64,000 nt of DNA from Azonexus sp. R2A61 (GCF_021401135.1 NZ_JACBFO010000007.1:87099-151098); one strand, 5' to 3'. Shown: positions 10,141 to 27,844, counted from the stretch's first letter. The notes: generated by a model not told the origin, from the letters alone. A program made the numbers and translations.

Positions 10141-10839
10141 TCAGTATCTCCTGTGCGCCAGCAGCGAGGCCAGCACGGGTGCGACGCTCTTCAGCGCCGG
10201 GTGGTTCGATCCGGGACGCCGCAGGTCGACGACCTTGTCGTCCAGCTTGCGGTACAGCGCATCGCTGCGCGTCGCCGAAAACGGCAGGTCGCGCAGCGTC
10301 TTGTCCAGATGGTAGCGGACCAGCGTATCGCGGCCGATATCCTTGGCCTGCCAGGGAATCGCCGTGCGGTCGACGAAATGCACTTGGCCGATGCCGGGCA
10401 ACGAGGCGGCCAGCTCGGCGACCGCACGATGCACCTTCTCGCGATAGGCGGCCACAGCGTTGCCGCCATCGGACCCGCCGGCACCGGTGGTTTCGGCTGG
10501 CGCACCCATCAGCCAGCAAACCGCGGCATCCGGCGCGAACGCCTGAATTTCCGCGTGCTGCGCTGCATTCAGCGCGCCCACGTCGGCACACAGCGTGGCA
10601 ACGCCCTGCCCGGCCCTTTCGCGTGCCGCCGCCAGGCATTCGGGCAAGGTATCGACGACGAGCACCGTACAGCCGCGGTCGACCAGCGCCTGCGTGCCAA
10701 AACCCGGTCCGCAGCCGATTTCCAGCACGCGCCGGCCGGCGACCTGCGCGGCCATCCAGGCATAATCGCCGTGCCGTGCGTAGGCGTCGCCCTCGTTCTG
10801 CCAGTAGGCGAGAAAATCGGCGACCGTCCGACCGCTCAC
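10141..10839 (-). CDS. class I SAM-dependent methyltransferase
   Basis: The 232-residue protein has the motif I glycine loop RRVLEIGCGPGFGTQA at about residues 36-51 and an acidic motif II end (VLVVDTLPECLAAA), as expected for a Rossmann-fold methyltransferase. The substrate cannot be read from sequence. It starts with GTG at 10839 overlapping the hpt stop (GTGA) and ends 2 bases before the phosphorylase gene, so the three are one translational unit. A role in nucleobase or thio-nucleoside metabolism is possible from context only. Confidence 0.8.
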   Translation of the reverse strand: MSGRTVADFLAYWQNEGDAYARHGDYAWMAAQVAGRRVLEIGCGPGFGTQALVDRGCTVLVVDTLPECLAAARERAGQGVATLCADVGALNAAQHAEIQAFAPDAAVCWLMGAPAETTGAGGSDGGNAVAAYREKVHRAVAELAASLPGIGQVHFVDRTAIPWQAKDIGRDTLVRYHLDKTLRDLPFSATRSDALYRKLDDKVVDLRRPGSNHPALKSVAPVLASLLAHRRY

Positions 10840-11387
10840 GCGCTTTCCTTCTTCGCGTAGATCGCCGGCAGGTTGCGCCAGGCGCCGCCGGCATCCATGC
10901 CGCAGCCGAACACGAAACGGTCGGGCACGCTCAGGCCGACGAAATCGGCGGCAATCGGCTTCGGGCGGCCGTGCGCCTTGTCGGCCAGAACCGCCACCAG
11001 CACTTCGCTGGCGCCTTGCTGCAGCAGACTGTGGCGAACGGCGGCCAGCGTGATGCCTTCATCGAGAATGTCGTCAACCACCAGCACCGTGCGCCCCTTC
11101 ACCGACTTCCAGGGGGCCGCACGCCAGGCCAGCTTGCCGCCCTCGTTTTCGGCGCCGTAGCGCGTCGCGTGCAGGTAGTCGAAATCGAGCGGAAATTGCA
11201 GCCGGGTGAGCAGTTGACCGCAGAACACCACGCCGCCGGTCATCACGCACAGCACCAGCGGATAAGCTTCGGTCAGCCGCGCGCAGATTTCGTCGCCGAC
11301 GCGGTCGACCGCCGCCTGGACGGTTTTTTCGTCGAAGATCACTTCGGCATCGGCCCGCATGGCCAGCGCTTCGAGTCGATCCATCAT
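10836..11387 (-). CDS. hpt: hypoxanthine-guanine phosphoribosyltransferase
   Basis: Purine salvage: transfers phosphoribose from PRPP to hypoxanthine or guanine. The 183-residue protein contains the PRPP-binding motif [17 protein letters not shown], plus [18 protein letters not shown] and [10 protein letters not shown]. The start is ATGATG at 11387/11384; the first ATG overlaps the galU stop by 4 bp. It lies between galU and the methyltransferase on the minus strand. Sequence and length (about 180 residues) fit the family well. Confidence 0.94.
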   Translation of the reverse strand: MMDRLEALAMRADAEVIFDEKTVQAAVDRVGDEICARLTEAYPLVLCVMTGGVVFCGQLLTRLQFPLDFDYLHATRYGAENEGGKLAWRAAPWKSVKGRTVLVVDDILDEGITLAAVRHSLLQQGASEVLVAVLADKAHGRPKPIAADFVGLSVPDRFVFGCGMDAGGAWRNLPAIYAKKESA

Positions 11388-12230
11388 GCCTCCAGCGATT
11401 TCAGGTAAGCGTCGAAATCGGCGCCGATTTCGGGATGGCGACGGCCAAAGGTAACCATCGCCTGCAGGTAGCCGAGCTTGGAACCGCAATCGTAGCGCGT
11501 GCCGTCGTAGCGATAGGCCAGCACCTGCTCCTCGGCGAGCAGCGAGGCGATGCCGTCGGTCAGCTGGATTTCGCCGCCGGAACCGGGCTTGATCGTCTCC
11601 AGGTGATGGAAGATGCGCGGCGTCAGGATGTAGCGGCCGACCACGGCCAGCGTGGACGGCGCCTCTTCCGGCTTCGGCTTTTCGACGATGGCGTTGACCT
11701 GCTCCAGCCGCTCGGCCACCGAACGGGCATCGACGATGCCGTAGCTGCGCGTGTCGGCGCGCGGCACGTCCTGCACGCCGAGCACCGAACAGCGGTAGTA
11801 ATCGTAGGTGTCGGCCATCTGCTTCATCACCGGCGTCGTGCCGTCGAGCAGATCGTCGGCCAGGATCACCGCGAACGGCTCATCGCCGATCACCGGCTTG
11901 GCGCAGAGCACCGCGTGGCCGAGACCAAGGGCTTCAGGCTGACGGATGTAGATGCAGTTGATGCTCTTCGGAATCATGTTCTGCACGAATTCCAGCATCT
12001 GCTGCTTGCCGCGCGCCGCGAGCTCGCTTTCCAGCTCGTAGGCCTTGTCGAAATGATCCTCGATCGCCCGCTTCGAACGACCGGTGACGAAAACCATCTC
12101 GGTGATGCCGGCCGCCACCGCTTCCTCGACCGCGTACTGGATCAGCGGCTTGTCGACGATCGGCAGCATTTCCTTCGGGCTGGCCTTGGTCGCCGGCAGG
12201 AAACGCGTCCCCATGCCGGCAACCGGGAAA

Positions 12231-12253
<23 letters not shown>
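11384..12253 (-). CDS. galU: UTP-glucose-1-phosphate uridylyltransferase
   Basis: Makes UDP-glucose for exopolysaccharide, LPS core and glycogen-related glycans. The 289-residue product begins [20 protein letters not shown], followed by [16 protein letters not shown], the nucleotidyltransferase signature. [15 protein letters not shown] and [12 protein letters not shown] further support GalU. Its first codons and ribosome site are duplicated 113 bp upstream (see the 38-aa frame at 12250-12366), and its start overlaps that small frame's stop (ATGA). It is followed by hpt with a 4-bp overlap. Confidence 0.96.
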
Positions 12254-16048
<3,795 letters not shown>

Positions 16049-19000
16049 TTAAGCCGCATCCCTCATCTTCAAGGCTTCTTCGATATCCACTTCGACCACG
16101 CGCGACACGCCGCTCTCCTGCATCGTCACGCCGACCAGCTGCTCGGCCATTTCCATGGCGATTTTATTATGGGAAATGAACAGGAACTGCGTGGCACCGG
16201 ACATTTTCTTGACCATACCGCAGAAACGCTCGGTATTGCTATCGTCGAGCGGCGCATCGACCTCGTCGAGCAGGCAGAACGGGGCCGGATTGAGCTGGAA
16301 CATCGAGAAGACCAGCGCGATCGCGGTCAACGCCTTCTCGCCGCCGGACAGCAGGTGGATGGTCGAATTCTTCTTGCCCGGCGGCTGCGCGATCACCTGG
16401 ACGCCGGCGTCGAGGATTTCCTCGCCGGTCATCACCAGCTCGGCACGGCCGCCGCCGAACAGTTCCGGGAAAAGCTTGCCGAAATGGCCGTTGACCGTAT
16501 CGAAGGTGTTCTGCAGCAGGTCGCGGGTTTCGCGGTCGATGCGGCGGATGGCGTTTTCCAGCGTTTCCATCGCCTCGGTCAGGTCGGCCGCCTGCATGTC
16601 GAGGTAGCCCTTGCGCTCGCTCGCCGTCTCCAGTTCCTGCAGCGCCGCCAGGTTGACCGCGCCGAGTTCGGCGATGGCGTTGGTCAGCCGGGTGATTTCG
16701 CCCTGCAGCGACGACGGGCGCAGCGCGTTGCCCGAGGCTTCGCCGATCAGCGGCAGCAGCGCCGCTTCGTCGGCGCCGGCTTCGAGCAGTTGCATGGCGA
16801 ACTGCTCGGCGTTGAGCGCCGCCGCCTGCTCCTTCAGCTTGAGATCGCCGATCCGCGCACGCAGCGGTTCCAGGCCCTGCTCGATCTTCAGTCGTTGCTC
16901 TTCGAAGGCGCGTAAGGCCTGGGTGGCTTCTTCCAGCGCATCGCGCTTGCCGGCCAGCGCCTTTTCCGCCACCTGGCGGGCTTCCAGCGCCTGCTGCAGC
17001 TGTTCTTCCATGACATCGGCCGGCGCCGCCTGAACCTGCTCGGCGCAGGCCAGACGGTCGCGTTCGATGCGGCCGAGTTCGCGCTGGGCCACCGCTTGCT
17101 GCGCGAAGATGTCCTGCAACCGGCTTTCGGCCTCGCGGGCGGCAAACTGCGCCTCGCGCAGCGCACGATCGAAGTCGGCATTCTTCTCGCGTTCGGCACG
17201 CACCGCCCGCTCGCACTCGTCGAGCCGCGACTGGGCGCCGGAGACCAGCACGCGGATGCGGTTCAGGCCGTCGCGAATCTCGGCGATGCGCTCGTCGGCG
17301 GCCATGTCGCGCTCGCGCTCGGCTTCTTCTTCCTCGGTCAGTTCGGCCAGTTGCTCGGCGACGCGTTCCTTCTGTTCGTTGTAGCGGGCCAGCGCCTGGC
17401 TCAGCTTCAATACTTCGACCTGCACGGCATGCACGCGCTGTTGGCGGTCATTGACGTACTGGCGCGTCTCGTCAAGTTCTTCCTGCTTGTCGGCGTATTG
17501 CTCGTCGAACAGCGCCAGCTGCTCGCGCAGCGTTTCGGCCTTTTCCTCGGCCAGTGCGACACCGTCGGCCAGCGCCTCGATCTCGCGCTGGCGCTCGAGC
17601 AGGCCGTGCTCGCCCTGGTCCGGCGCGAAGAAGGTGATGCCGGCGCGGGTCAGCAGATCGCCGCCGCGGGTGACGATGACGCTGCCGGCCGCCAGCGTCT
17701 GGCGCTGGGCCAGTGCGTCGGCCAGGGTCTCGGCGGTAAGTACCGGCGCGAGCCAGTCGGCGAGCGCGCCGCGAACCGCCGGATCGTCGGCGCGCACGCG
17801 GTCGGCCAGACGGTTTTGTGCGGTCGACGGGCCGTCGACCGCACAATCGCCGAGAAGCACCGACAGCCGGGCCGCCGGGCGGTCGTGCAGCCATTCGGCA
17901 AGCTTGCCGGGATCGTCGCAGGCAATCGCCGACAAGCGTTCGCGCAGCACCGCTTCGACGGCCGTTTCCCAGCCGGCGTCGACATGGATTTTCTGCCACA
18001 GCGCCGGCGCCGTCGCCAGACCGTGGCGTTGCAGCCAGGCCGGCAGTTCGCCGCTGCCGGCGGTCTTCGCCTGCATCTGTTCGAGCGCTGCGCGGCGCGC
18101 CTGGGCCGCGGCCAGCTCGCGTTCCAGGCGCTGCAGTTCGCCCTGCACCGTCCGTCGCCGCGTATCGAGCTGCGGGATTTCTTCCTGCAGTTGCTGCAGA
18201 TGTTCCTGGTCGCCGGCCAGTTCCTCGCGCAGCAATTCGAGTTCTTCTTCCTTCTCGGCCAGCGCGAGTTCGTCCGGCGCCTCGCCGAAGGTTTCGTCGC
18301 GCAGCCGCTCGCGGCGCTGGGCAATCGCCTGCAGCGCGCGCTGGGCGTGCGACTTGTTGGTCAGCTCCACTTCCAGCTTCTGCTCGCCGTTGGTCGACCG
18401 GGCCTTCAGCCGTTGCAGTTCGTCGAGCGCCTGCGCATGGTCTTCCTCGACCTGCGGCGCCAGATCCATCTGGGCGTGCAGCCTTTCCTCGGCTTCGTCG
18501 ACGCGCAAACGGGTCAGTTCCCGCGTTTCTTCCCATTGTTCGCGGTCGACCGCAAGTTTTTCGGCATTTTGCGTCCAGTGCGCCAGTTCGTCTTCCAGCT
18601 GGACCAGCCGCGCTTCCAGCTGACTGCGCGATTCGCGGCGATGGCGGATTTCGGCTTCCAGCCGGGCGACTTCGGCGTTGGCCGCATACATGTCGCTCTG
18701 CGCGGCATGCAATGCGTCGCCGGCGGCGAAATGCGCCTCGCGGGTTTCCTCGGCGCGCGCTTCGGTTTCGCGCAGCGCAGCACTCTGCGCTTCCAGATCG
18801 GTCGTCGCCTTGCCGACTTCCAGCGCCAGCCGCTGACGTTCGGCCTCGGCTTCGCGCTTCCTGAGCAGCCACAGCAACTGTTGCTTCTGCACCAGTTGTT
18901 CGTTGAGCGCGTGGTAGCGGCGGGCGACCTCGGCCTGCGATGCCAGCCGCTCGATCTGGTGGCCGAGTTCTTCGCGGATGTCCTCGACGCGCAGCAGGTT

Positions 19001-19567
19001 TTCCCGCGTGTCTTCCAGTCGTCCCTGGGTTTCCTTGCGCCGCTCCTTGTAGCGGGTGACGCCGGCGGCTTCCTCGAGGAAGACGCGCAGGTCGTCCGGC
19101 TTGGCCTCGATGATGCGCGAGATCATCCCCTGGCCGATGATCGCGTAGGCGCGAGGCCCCAGCCCGGTACCGAGGAAGAGATCGGTGATGTCCTTGCGCC
19201 GGACTTTGAGGTTGTTGATGAAATAATCCGACTGGCCCTGCCGCGTCAGCACCCGCTTGACCGACAGCTCGGCGTACTGCGACCACTGGCCCATGGCCCG
19301 GCCGAGCGAGTTGTCGAAGATCAGCTCGACCGAGGCGCGCGACACCGGCTTGCGGTTGGTCGAGCCGTTGAAGATGACGTCCATCATCGACTCGCCGCGC
19401 AGTTCCGAGGCTTTCGACTCGCCGAGCACCCAGCGCACCGCGTCCATGATGTTTGACTTGCCGCAGCCGTTCGGACCGACGACGCCGACCAGCTGCCCGG
19501 GCAGGGACACCTGGGTCGGATCGACGAAGGACTTGAAGCCGGCGAGTTTGAGTTTGGTCAGACGCAT
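16049..19567 (-). CDS. smc: chromosome segregation protein SMC
   Basis: Condensin-type ATPase for chromosome organisation. The 1172-residue protein has Walker A GPNGCGKSN at about 31-39, QGMISRIIEAKPDDLR in the head, two long coiled coils flanking a hinge (about residues 510-660), and C-terminal ABC signature LLSGGEKALTAIALVF with Walker B FCLLDEVDAPLDDSN. ATG 19567 is chosen because MRLTKLKLAGFKSF is the standard N-terminus; 52 in-frame codons upstream look non-coding. It heads the smc-zipA-ligA group. Its coding DNA contains a 31-bp inverted repeat at 17816-17846 and a GCGGTCGACCGC palindrome at 18542. Confidence 0.96.
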   Translation of the reverse strand: MRLTKLKLAGFKSFVDPTQVSLPGQLVGVVGPNGCGKSNIMDAVRWVLGESKASELRGESMMDVIFNGSTNRKPVSRASVELIFDNSLGRAMGQWSQYAELSVKRVLTRQGQSDYFINNLKVRRKDITDLFLGTGLGPRAYAIIGQGMISRIIEAKPDDLRVFLEEAAGVTRYKERRKETQGRLEDTRENLLRVEDIREELGHQIERLASQAEVARRYHALNEQLVQKQQLLWLLRKREAEAERQRLALEVGKATTDLEAQSAALRETEARAEETREAHFAAGDALHAAQSDMYAANAEVARLEAEIRHRRESRSQLEARLVQLEDELAHWTQNAEKLAVDREQWEETRELTRLRVDEAEERLHAQMDLAPQVEEDHAQALDELQRLKARSTNGEQKLEVELTNKSHAQRALQAIAQRRERLRDETFGEAPDELALAEKEEELELLREELAGDQEHLQQLQEEIPQLDTRRRTVQGELQRLERELAAAQARRAALEQMQAKTAGSGELPAWLQRHGLATAPALWQKIHVDAGWETAVEAVLRERLSAIACDDPGKLAEWLHDRPAARLSVLLGDCAVDGPSTAQNRLADRVRADDPAVRGALADWLAPVLTAETLADALAQRQTLAAGSVIVTRGGDLLTRAGITFFAPDQGEHGLLERQREIEALADGVALAEEKAETLREQLALFDEQYADKQEELDETRQYVNDRQQRVHAVQVEVLKLSQALARYNEQKERVAEQLAELTEEEEAERERDMAADERIAEIRDGLNRIRVLVSGAQSRLDECERAVRAEREKNADFDRALREAQFAAREAESRLQDIFAQQAVAQRELGRIERDRLACAEQVQAAPADVMEEQLQQALEARQVAEKALAGKRDALEEATQALRAFEEQRLKIEQGLEPLRARIGDLKLKEQAAALNAEQFAMQLLEAGADEAALLPLIGEASGNALRPSSLQGEITRLTNAIAELGAVNLAALQELETASERKGYLDMQAADLTEAMETLENAIRRIDRETRDLLQNTFDTVNGHFGKLFPELFGGGRAELVMTGEEILDAGVQVIAQPPGKKNSTIHLLSGGEKALTAIALVFSMFQLNPAPFCLLDEVDAPLDDSNTERFCGMVKKMSGATQFLFISHNKIAMEMAEQLVGVTMQESGVSRVVEVDIEEALKMRDAA
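17816..17846. repeat. perfect 15-bp inverted repeat inside smc
   Basis: TTGTGCGGTCGACGG (17816-17830), one spacer base, then its exact reverse complement (17832-17846). Each arm contains the GCGGTCGAC half of the palindrome repeated through the window. In smc it encodes part of the hinge region (around AVDGPS). Confidence 0.85.
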
Positions 19568-19748
19568 GCGCGAATCGGGGCGAGGTTCCGGCCGATGCCG
19601 GAAGAATGGGGGCGAATGATAGCATCGCCGCCCCGGCGCGCCGCCTTCTCGCCGGCCGGACGCCGTCGTCAGGCAGGGCAACGGATGGGAAACGGTGGCA
19701 TCGGCGACTCCCGCGCAAGGCAAACGCCGACGATCACCGTGCGGACGC

Positions 19749-20591
19749 TCAGCCGACAGCTTCCTGCGTCTGCGCGTAGCGCCCGGCGATCAATTGCTCG
19801 ACCTGGCGGGTCAGCGCATGACCGTCAAAACGACTGGCCAGCTCGCGCGCCGCGGTCATGAATTCGGATTCGGAAAAACCGGCGGCGTCGGCCATCTGCA
19901 GCCACAGCGAACGCGTCGCCAGCGGTTTGAACGACGGCATCTCCAGTCCGGCCGCCTGCCAGCGCTCCGACCAGCTGTCGAGCGGGGTCTCTGGCCCCTT
20001 GCCGGCCTCCGTCTTGGTGTCGGCCGGCGGCGCCAACGTCGGATCGTCACGAACCAGCGCCGCCATCGCATTGGCAACATCGAACTCGTGCTGAGCGTCG
20101 GCCTCGCTGGCCATCGGCGTTTGCCAACCCTGCATCTGGACGCGCATCGACAGGTTGAGCAGCAGGTTGTAGCGGGCCGATGCGGTTTCGTCCATGTTCG
20201 CGTGGCCGCCTGCCGACAGGCTGCGCATCTCGGCGCGGAAATCGTCGAGCAGCGCCTGGCTTTCCGGCTGCAGCGGCAGCCCGAGCGGACCTTCGGCACC
20301 GAGCGCGCCGGATTCGCGGATCGCGGCCAGCCGGGACCGCGCTTCGCTCAACACATCCTCGGAGAAATCCTTGTCGAACCAGTCACGGACCGACTGCGGC
20401 AAAGCCATGCCGGCGGATTTTGCCGCTGCCTCGGCTTTCTGGGCCGCCATCGCCGCCGCCGACAGACTAACTTTGCTGCTCGCAGCGGCGCTTGCGGTAG
20501 CGGCCACCGGCGTTTCCGGCACAGTACCGCGGGCTGTCGCGAGATAGGAGACCAGTCCTTGGGTACCGCCAAGCGGATTGATCGAAAGCAT
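19749..20591 (-). CDS. hypothetical protein with VSLS-A-A motif
   Basis: Unknown function. From ATG 20591 the 280-residue protein starts MLSINPLGGTQGLVSYLATA; an earlier in-frame start at 20660 is possible because ribosome sites are weak for both. After an Ala/Thr-rich stretch comes SSKVSLSAAAMAAQ, similar to VSISSAARQAL and VSISNAARALL in the two proteins at 27880 and 28412, so the three may be related. The rest is soluble and helix-prone (VRDWFDKDFSEDVLSEARSR) with no membrane segment. It stands alone between smc and dapC. Confidence 0.6.
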   Translation of the reverse strand: MLSINPLGGTQGLVSYLATARGTVPETPVAATASAAASSKVSLSAAAMAAQKAEAAAKSAGMALPQSVRDWFDKDFSEDVLSEARSRLAAIRESGALGAEGPLGLPLQPESQALLDDFRAEMRSLSAGGHANMDETASARYNLLLNLSMRVQMQGWQTPMASEADAQHEFDVANAMAALVRDDPTLAPPADTKTEAGKGPETPLDSWSERWQAAGLEMPSFKPLATRSLWLQMADAAGFSESEFMTAARELASRFDGHALTRQVEQLIAGRYAQTQEAVG

Positions 20592-20688
20592 GCCGAGCTC
20601 ACTGTGGTAAATGACGAGGCCCGTTCCACGCAAAGCGCATGCCACCCAAAACTTGCTCAATGAAGTGATGCACCAGCGGCATCGACAG

Positions 20689-20730
20689 CCCCGCCGTCTC
20701 CCCGCCGTCTCCCCGCCGTCTCCCCGCCGA
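20689..20730. repeat. tandem 11-bp repeat, about 3.8 copies
   Basis: CCCCGCCGTCT is repeated head to tail at 20689, 20700, 20711 and partly 20722 (CCCCGCCGA) in the 227-bp gap between the hypothetical gene and dapC. It is low-complexity and near the dapC promoter region; no protein or RNA role is evident. Confidence 0.8.
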
Positions 20731-20818
20731 CCTATTCCCGGGGATCGCGCCGGCGGTCGAGCCGGCCCGGCGGATTTCGGCGATAATCGCGGCTTTCGAC
20801 CGTACTGTCCGTAGCCCC

Positions 20819-22009
20819 GTGAATCCCCATCTCGCCCAACTCCAGCCCTACCCCTTCGAAAAACTGCGCGCGCTGTTTGCCGGCGTGACGCCGAATCCGG
20901 ATTACGCGGAGATCAAGCTGTCGATCGGCGAGCCGCAGCACGCCACCCCGCCGTTCATCATGGAAGCGCTGCAGCACAACCTGATCGGCCTGGCCAATTA
21001 CCCGACGACACTGGGCATCCCGGCGCTGCGCCATGCCATCGGCGAATGGTGCGGACGACGCTACGGCATCGCGCTGGATCCGGAAACCGAGATTCTTCCG
21101 GTCAACGGCTCGCGCGAGGCACTTTTCTCCTTCGCCCAGTCGGTGATCGACGCCAGCCGCCCGCGGCCCATCGTCGCCAGCCCGAATCCGTTCTACCAGA
21201 TCTACGAAGGCGCCGCCTACCTGGCGGGCGCCGAACCGCGCTTCCTGAACAACCTGCCGGAAAACGGCTTCGCTTTCGACTACGAGCAACTGACACCCGA
21301 AGAATGGGCGCGCGTGCAACTGTTCTACGTCTGTTCGCCGGGCAATCCGACCGGCAAGGTGATGTCGCTGGACGACTGGAAAACGCTGTTCGAACTGTCC
21401 GACAAGTACGGCTTCGTCATCGCCTCCGACGAATGCTATTCGGAAATCTACTTCGACGAGGCCAATCCGCCGATCGGCGGACTGCAGGCCGCCCGCTTGC
21501 TCGGTCGCTCGTTCGACCGGCTGGTGATGTTCTCCAGCCTGTCGAAACGCTCCAATGTGCCCGGCATGCGTTCCGGTTTCGTCGCCGGCGATGCCAAGCT
21601 GCTCAAGGCCTTCCTGCTCTACCGGACCTACCACGGCTGCGCGATGGCGCCACCGGTCCAGGCCGCGTCGGTCGCCGCGTGGAACGACGAGGCGCACGTG
21701 CTCGACAACCGCAATCAATACCGCGAGAAATTTGCCGCCTGCACGCCGTTGACCGCAGAAGTGCTCGGTACCGCCATGCCCGACGCCGGCTTCTACCTGT
21801 GGGCCCGGACGCCGATCGCCGACACCGACTTCGCCCGCGGCCTGCTCGAACACTATAATGTCGTGGTTCTGCCCGGCAGCTTCCTGGCACGCGAGTCGCA
21901 AGGCGTCAATCCGGGAGAAAATTTCATCCGCATCGCGCTGGTTGCCGGTCTCGGGGAATGCCTCGAAGCGGTCCGGCGTATCCGCGAGTTCGCCAAGAAA
22001 CTCGCCTGA
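20819..22009 (+). CDS. dapC: succinyldiaminopimelate transaminase
   Basis: Fold-type I PLP aminotransferase of the succinylase branch of lysine/DAP synthesis. The 396-residue protein has the substrate loop [34 protein letters not shown] and the Schiff-base lysine region [17 protein letters not shown]. The start is GTG at 20819 (GTG AAT CCC CAT). dapD follows after 25 bp and dapE lies two genes on, which fixes the DapC reading over other class I aminotransferases. Confidence 0.93.
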   Translation: MNPHLAQLQPYPFEKLRALFAGVTPNPDYAEIKLSIGEPQHATPPFIMEALQHNLIGLANYPTTLGIPALRHAIGEWCGRRYGIALDPETEILPVNGSREALFSFAQSVIDASRPRPIVASPNPFYQIYEGAAYLAGAEPRFLNNLPENGFAFDYEQLTPEEWARVQLFYVCSPGNPTGKVMSLDDWKTLFELSDKYGFVIASDECYSEIYFDEANPPIGGLQAARLLGRSFDRLVMFSSLSKRSNVPGMRSGFVAGDAKLLKAFLLYRTYHGCAMAPPVQAASVAAWNDEAHVLDNRNQYREKFAACTPLTAEVLGTAMPDAGFYLWARTPIADTDFARGLLEHYNVVVLPGSFLARESQGVNPGENFIRIALVAGLGECLEAVRRIREFAKKLA

Positions 22010-22034
22010 CAATCACCATCAAGAGAGAAAGCAC

Positions 22035-22850
<816 letters not shown>

Positions 22851-22876
22851 CCCCACTTCCCGCGAAGGCCAGGGCC

Positions 22877-26099
<3,223 letters not shown>

Positions 26100-26122
26100 G
26101 CGGAGATGAAAGGAGTCTGCTG

Positions 26123-26695
26123 ATGCCAACTTGCTGGATCATTGCCGGTCCCAATGGCGCCGGCAAGACTACCTTTGCCCTGAAGTATCTCCCCTTGGTC
26201 GCAAAATGCTCGCGCTTTGTTAATGCCGATCTGATCGCAGCAGGCTTGTCACCACTCGCCCCTGAGCAGGAATTGGTCAATGCCAGTCGAATTTTTCTCA
26301 GCGAGATTGAGCAGAACATTACCACCGGCTCAGACTTTGCCTTTGAAACCACGCTTTCCGGACGTAGCTATCTGAGGCTGATACAACGCCTGCGAGCAAC
26401 CGGATGGCAAGTAGAACTGATCTATCTCGCTTTACCCAATCTGGAAGTATCACGCCAGCGTGTCGCAGAGCGAGTCGCTCACGGTGGGCATAACATTCCT
26501 AGCAAAGCAATTGAGCGCCGTTTTTCGCGTAGCTTGAGCAACCTCTTCAACGAGTTTTCAGCTGTCGTGGATAACTGCCGCTGCTTTATGAACGATGGAC
26601 CCTGTCCGCAACTCGTTTTTGAACAACGCGGCGATTTTCGCTATATCGTTAAACAAGCGCTTTACCAAAACCTACTCCAAGAGACCAAGCGATGA
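26123..26695 (+). CDS. zeta-toxin-like ATPase/kinase
   Basis: The 190-residue protein starts [19 protein letters not shown], a Walker A loop typical of zeta-toxin/COG4185 P-loop kinases. [17 protein letters not shown] and [17 protein letters not shown] match the substrate-side motifs of that family. Zeta toxins phosphorylate UDP-N-acetylglucosamine; whether this branch does is unknown. The stop overlaps the start of a 65-residue protein (ATGA), suggesting a toxin-antitoxin pair in toxin-first order. The pair is visibly more AT-rich than its neighbours and splits prmB from the next gene. Confidence 0.8.
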   Translation: MPTCWIIAGPNGAGKTTFALKYLPLVAKCSRFVNADLIAAGLSPLAPEQELVNASRIFLSEIEQNITTGSDFAFETTLSGRSYLRLIQRLRATGWQVELIYLALPNLEVSRQRVAERVAHGGHNIPSKAIERRFSRSLSNLFNEFSAVVDNCRCFMNDGPCPQLVFEQRGDFRYIVKQALYQNLLQETKR

Positions 26696-26889
26696 CCATC
26701 GTTCCATCACAGCCTTCCGATCAAGCCAAGGCAATACTGGAATCGCTGCGCCAGGCAGTTCACGAAACGCTCGAACGCAAGCAACGTCTCGGTCAGTACG
26801 CAGTCATCTGGGAAGATGGCGAGTTACGCCTCATCGGCGCCGAGTCGGATCAGGCCGCTCCCAAGGCAATTGCCCATAGCAATCGCTGA
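26692..26889 (+). CDS. small partner of zeta-like ATPase, putative antitoxin
   Basis: 65 residues, [20 protein letters not shown] then [18 protein letters not shown] and [10 protein letters not shown]. The segment is amphipathic and acidic at the C-terminus. It overlaps the upstream kinase-like gene by 4 bp, which is the main ground for the antitoxin idea. No DNA-binding fold is evident. The order toxin then antitoxin is the reverse of classical epsilon-zeta. Confidence 0.6.
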   Translation: MTIVPSQPSDQAKAILESLRQAVHETLERKQRLGQYAVIWEDGELRLIGAESDQAAPKAIAHSNR

Positions 26890-26892
26890 CCC

Positions 26893-27765
26893 TTGCCAGA
26901 AAAACTCTACGAACTCCCCAGCCCGTTCGAGATCGAGACCGGCACGGTCCTGATGCTCGAACCGGCCTGGACGCGGGCCGGCGAACTGCGCGCCCAGTTG
27001 CTCGACGAAAGCTACCCCAAGCCCTTCATCATCGACGACGGCAAGTCGCGCTATCTCTACTTCAATGTCCGCCTGATGCAGAGCGAGATGGCGCTGAAGG
27101 CGCCGCACGACCTCGCCTTGCGCTACACGCAGAAGATGATGGGCTTCCTGCTCTTCCATCCGCGGCCCAAGCGCATCGCATTGATCGGCCTGGGCGGCGG
27201 TTCGATCGTCAAGTTCTGCCACCGCCGCCTGCCCGGCGTGCACATCACCGCCGTCGAACTCGACCCCGACGTGATCGCGCTGCGCGACGCCTTCTTTGTT
27301 CCTGCCGACGACGAACGCCTGCAGATCGTCGAAGGCGACGGTGCCGCCTTCATCGAAGAAACCGAAAAAGGCATCGATGCCCTCCTCGTAGACGCCTTCG
27401 ACCGCACCGGCTTCGCCCCGGCGCTGGCCAACCGCGAGTTCTTCGAAAACGCCTACGCCAAGCTCTCCGGCAATGGCGTGCTGGTGGTCAACCTGGCCGG
27501 CGACAAGGAAAGCTACGCCGGGCTGATCGGCGAGGCGATGCACGTCTTCGACGACCAGGTGATCGTCATCTCGGTGCCCGACGACGGCAACCACATCCTC
27601 TACGCCTTCAAGGAAAAGTACTTCGAACCGCGCTGGCGCTGGCTGCACAACCACGCCAAGGAACTGCGCGCCCGCCTCGGTCTCGACTTCCCGGCCTTCG
27701 CGCAGAAGATGGAACGCTCGGCCAAGCTCGGCTTCGCCCGGCGCGAGGCGATCCGCGGCCGGTAA
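26893..27765 (+). CDS. spermidine-synthase-like methyltransferase-fold protein
   Basis: The 290-residue protein has the polyamine-synthase-type core: IALIGLGGGSIVKFCHRRLP for nucleotide binding, ITAVELDPDVIALRDAFF and LLVDAFDRTG. It lacks a clear N-terminal beta-strand domain of classical SpeE and is annotated only as SpeE-like; it may be a SAM-dependent enzyme of other specificity. The best start is TTG at 26893, 3 bases after the antitoxin-like stop, with no good ribosome site, as if the native upstream region was displaced by the inserted pair. Confidence 0.75.
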   Translation: MPEKLYELPSPFEIETGTVLMLEPAWTRAGELRAQLLDESYPKPFIIDDGKSRYLYFNVRLMQSEMALKAPHDLALRYTQKMMGFLLFHPRPKRIALIGLGGGSIVKFCHRRLPGVHITAVELDPDVIALRDAFFVPADDERLQIVEGDGAAFIEETEKGIDALLVDAFDRTGFAPALANREFFENAYAKLSGNGVLVVNLAGDKESYAGLIGEAMHVFDDQVIVISVPDDGNHILYAFKEKYFEPRWRWLHNHAKELRARLGLDFPAFAQKMERSAKLGFARREAIRGR

Positions 27766-27781
27766 ACGGTTTTTGCCGGAA

Positions 27782-27799
27782 TTCCACGGTCGACCGCAA
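27782..27799. repeat. 18-bp sequence shared with 35788-35805 (opposite orientation)
   Basis: TTCCACGGTCGACCGCAA here is the exact reverse complement of TTGCGGTCGACCGTGGAA at 35788-35805 inside the cysteine desulfurase gene. Both contain the CGGTCGACCG core of the recurrent palindrome. Confidence 0.8.
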
Positions 27800-27829
27800 A
27801 TTCCGCGAATTTTGCCGACGCGGCACAAC

Positions 27830-27844
27830 TGGCATGCTGTTTGC
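27830..27844 (+). promoter_or_regulatory. sigma-54-type promoter
   Basis: TGGCATGCTGTTTGC matches TGGCAC(G)-N4-TTGC with GG (27831-27832) and GC (27843-27844) separated by exactly 10 bases. It lies 36 bases upstream of the ATG of the 166-residue hypothetical protein. Sigma-54 use in flagellar or nitrogen regulons is established; its role here is inference. Confidence 0.6.

Noticed and set aside
17096..19456. 786-codon open frame antisense to smc
   Set aside because: Arises from smc codon bias on the opposite strand; low-complexity Leu/Gln/Arg-rich sequence and no motif.
20689..20730. Possible CRISPR array
   Set aside because: Repeats are 11 bp with no spacers; simple tandem repeat.
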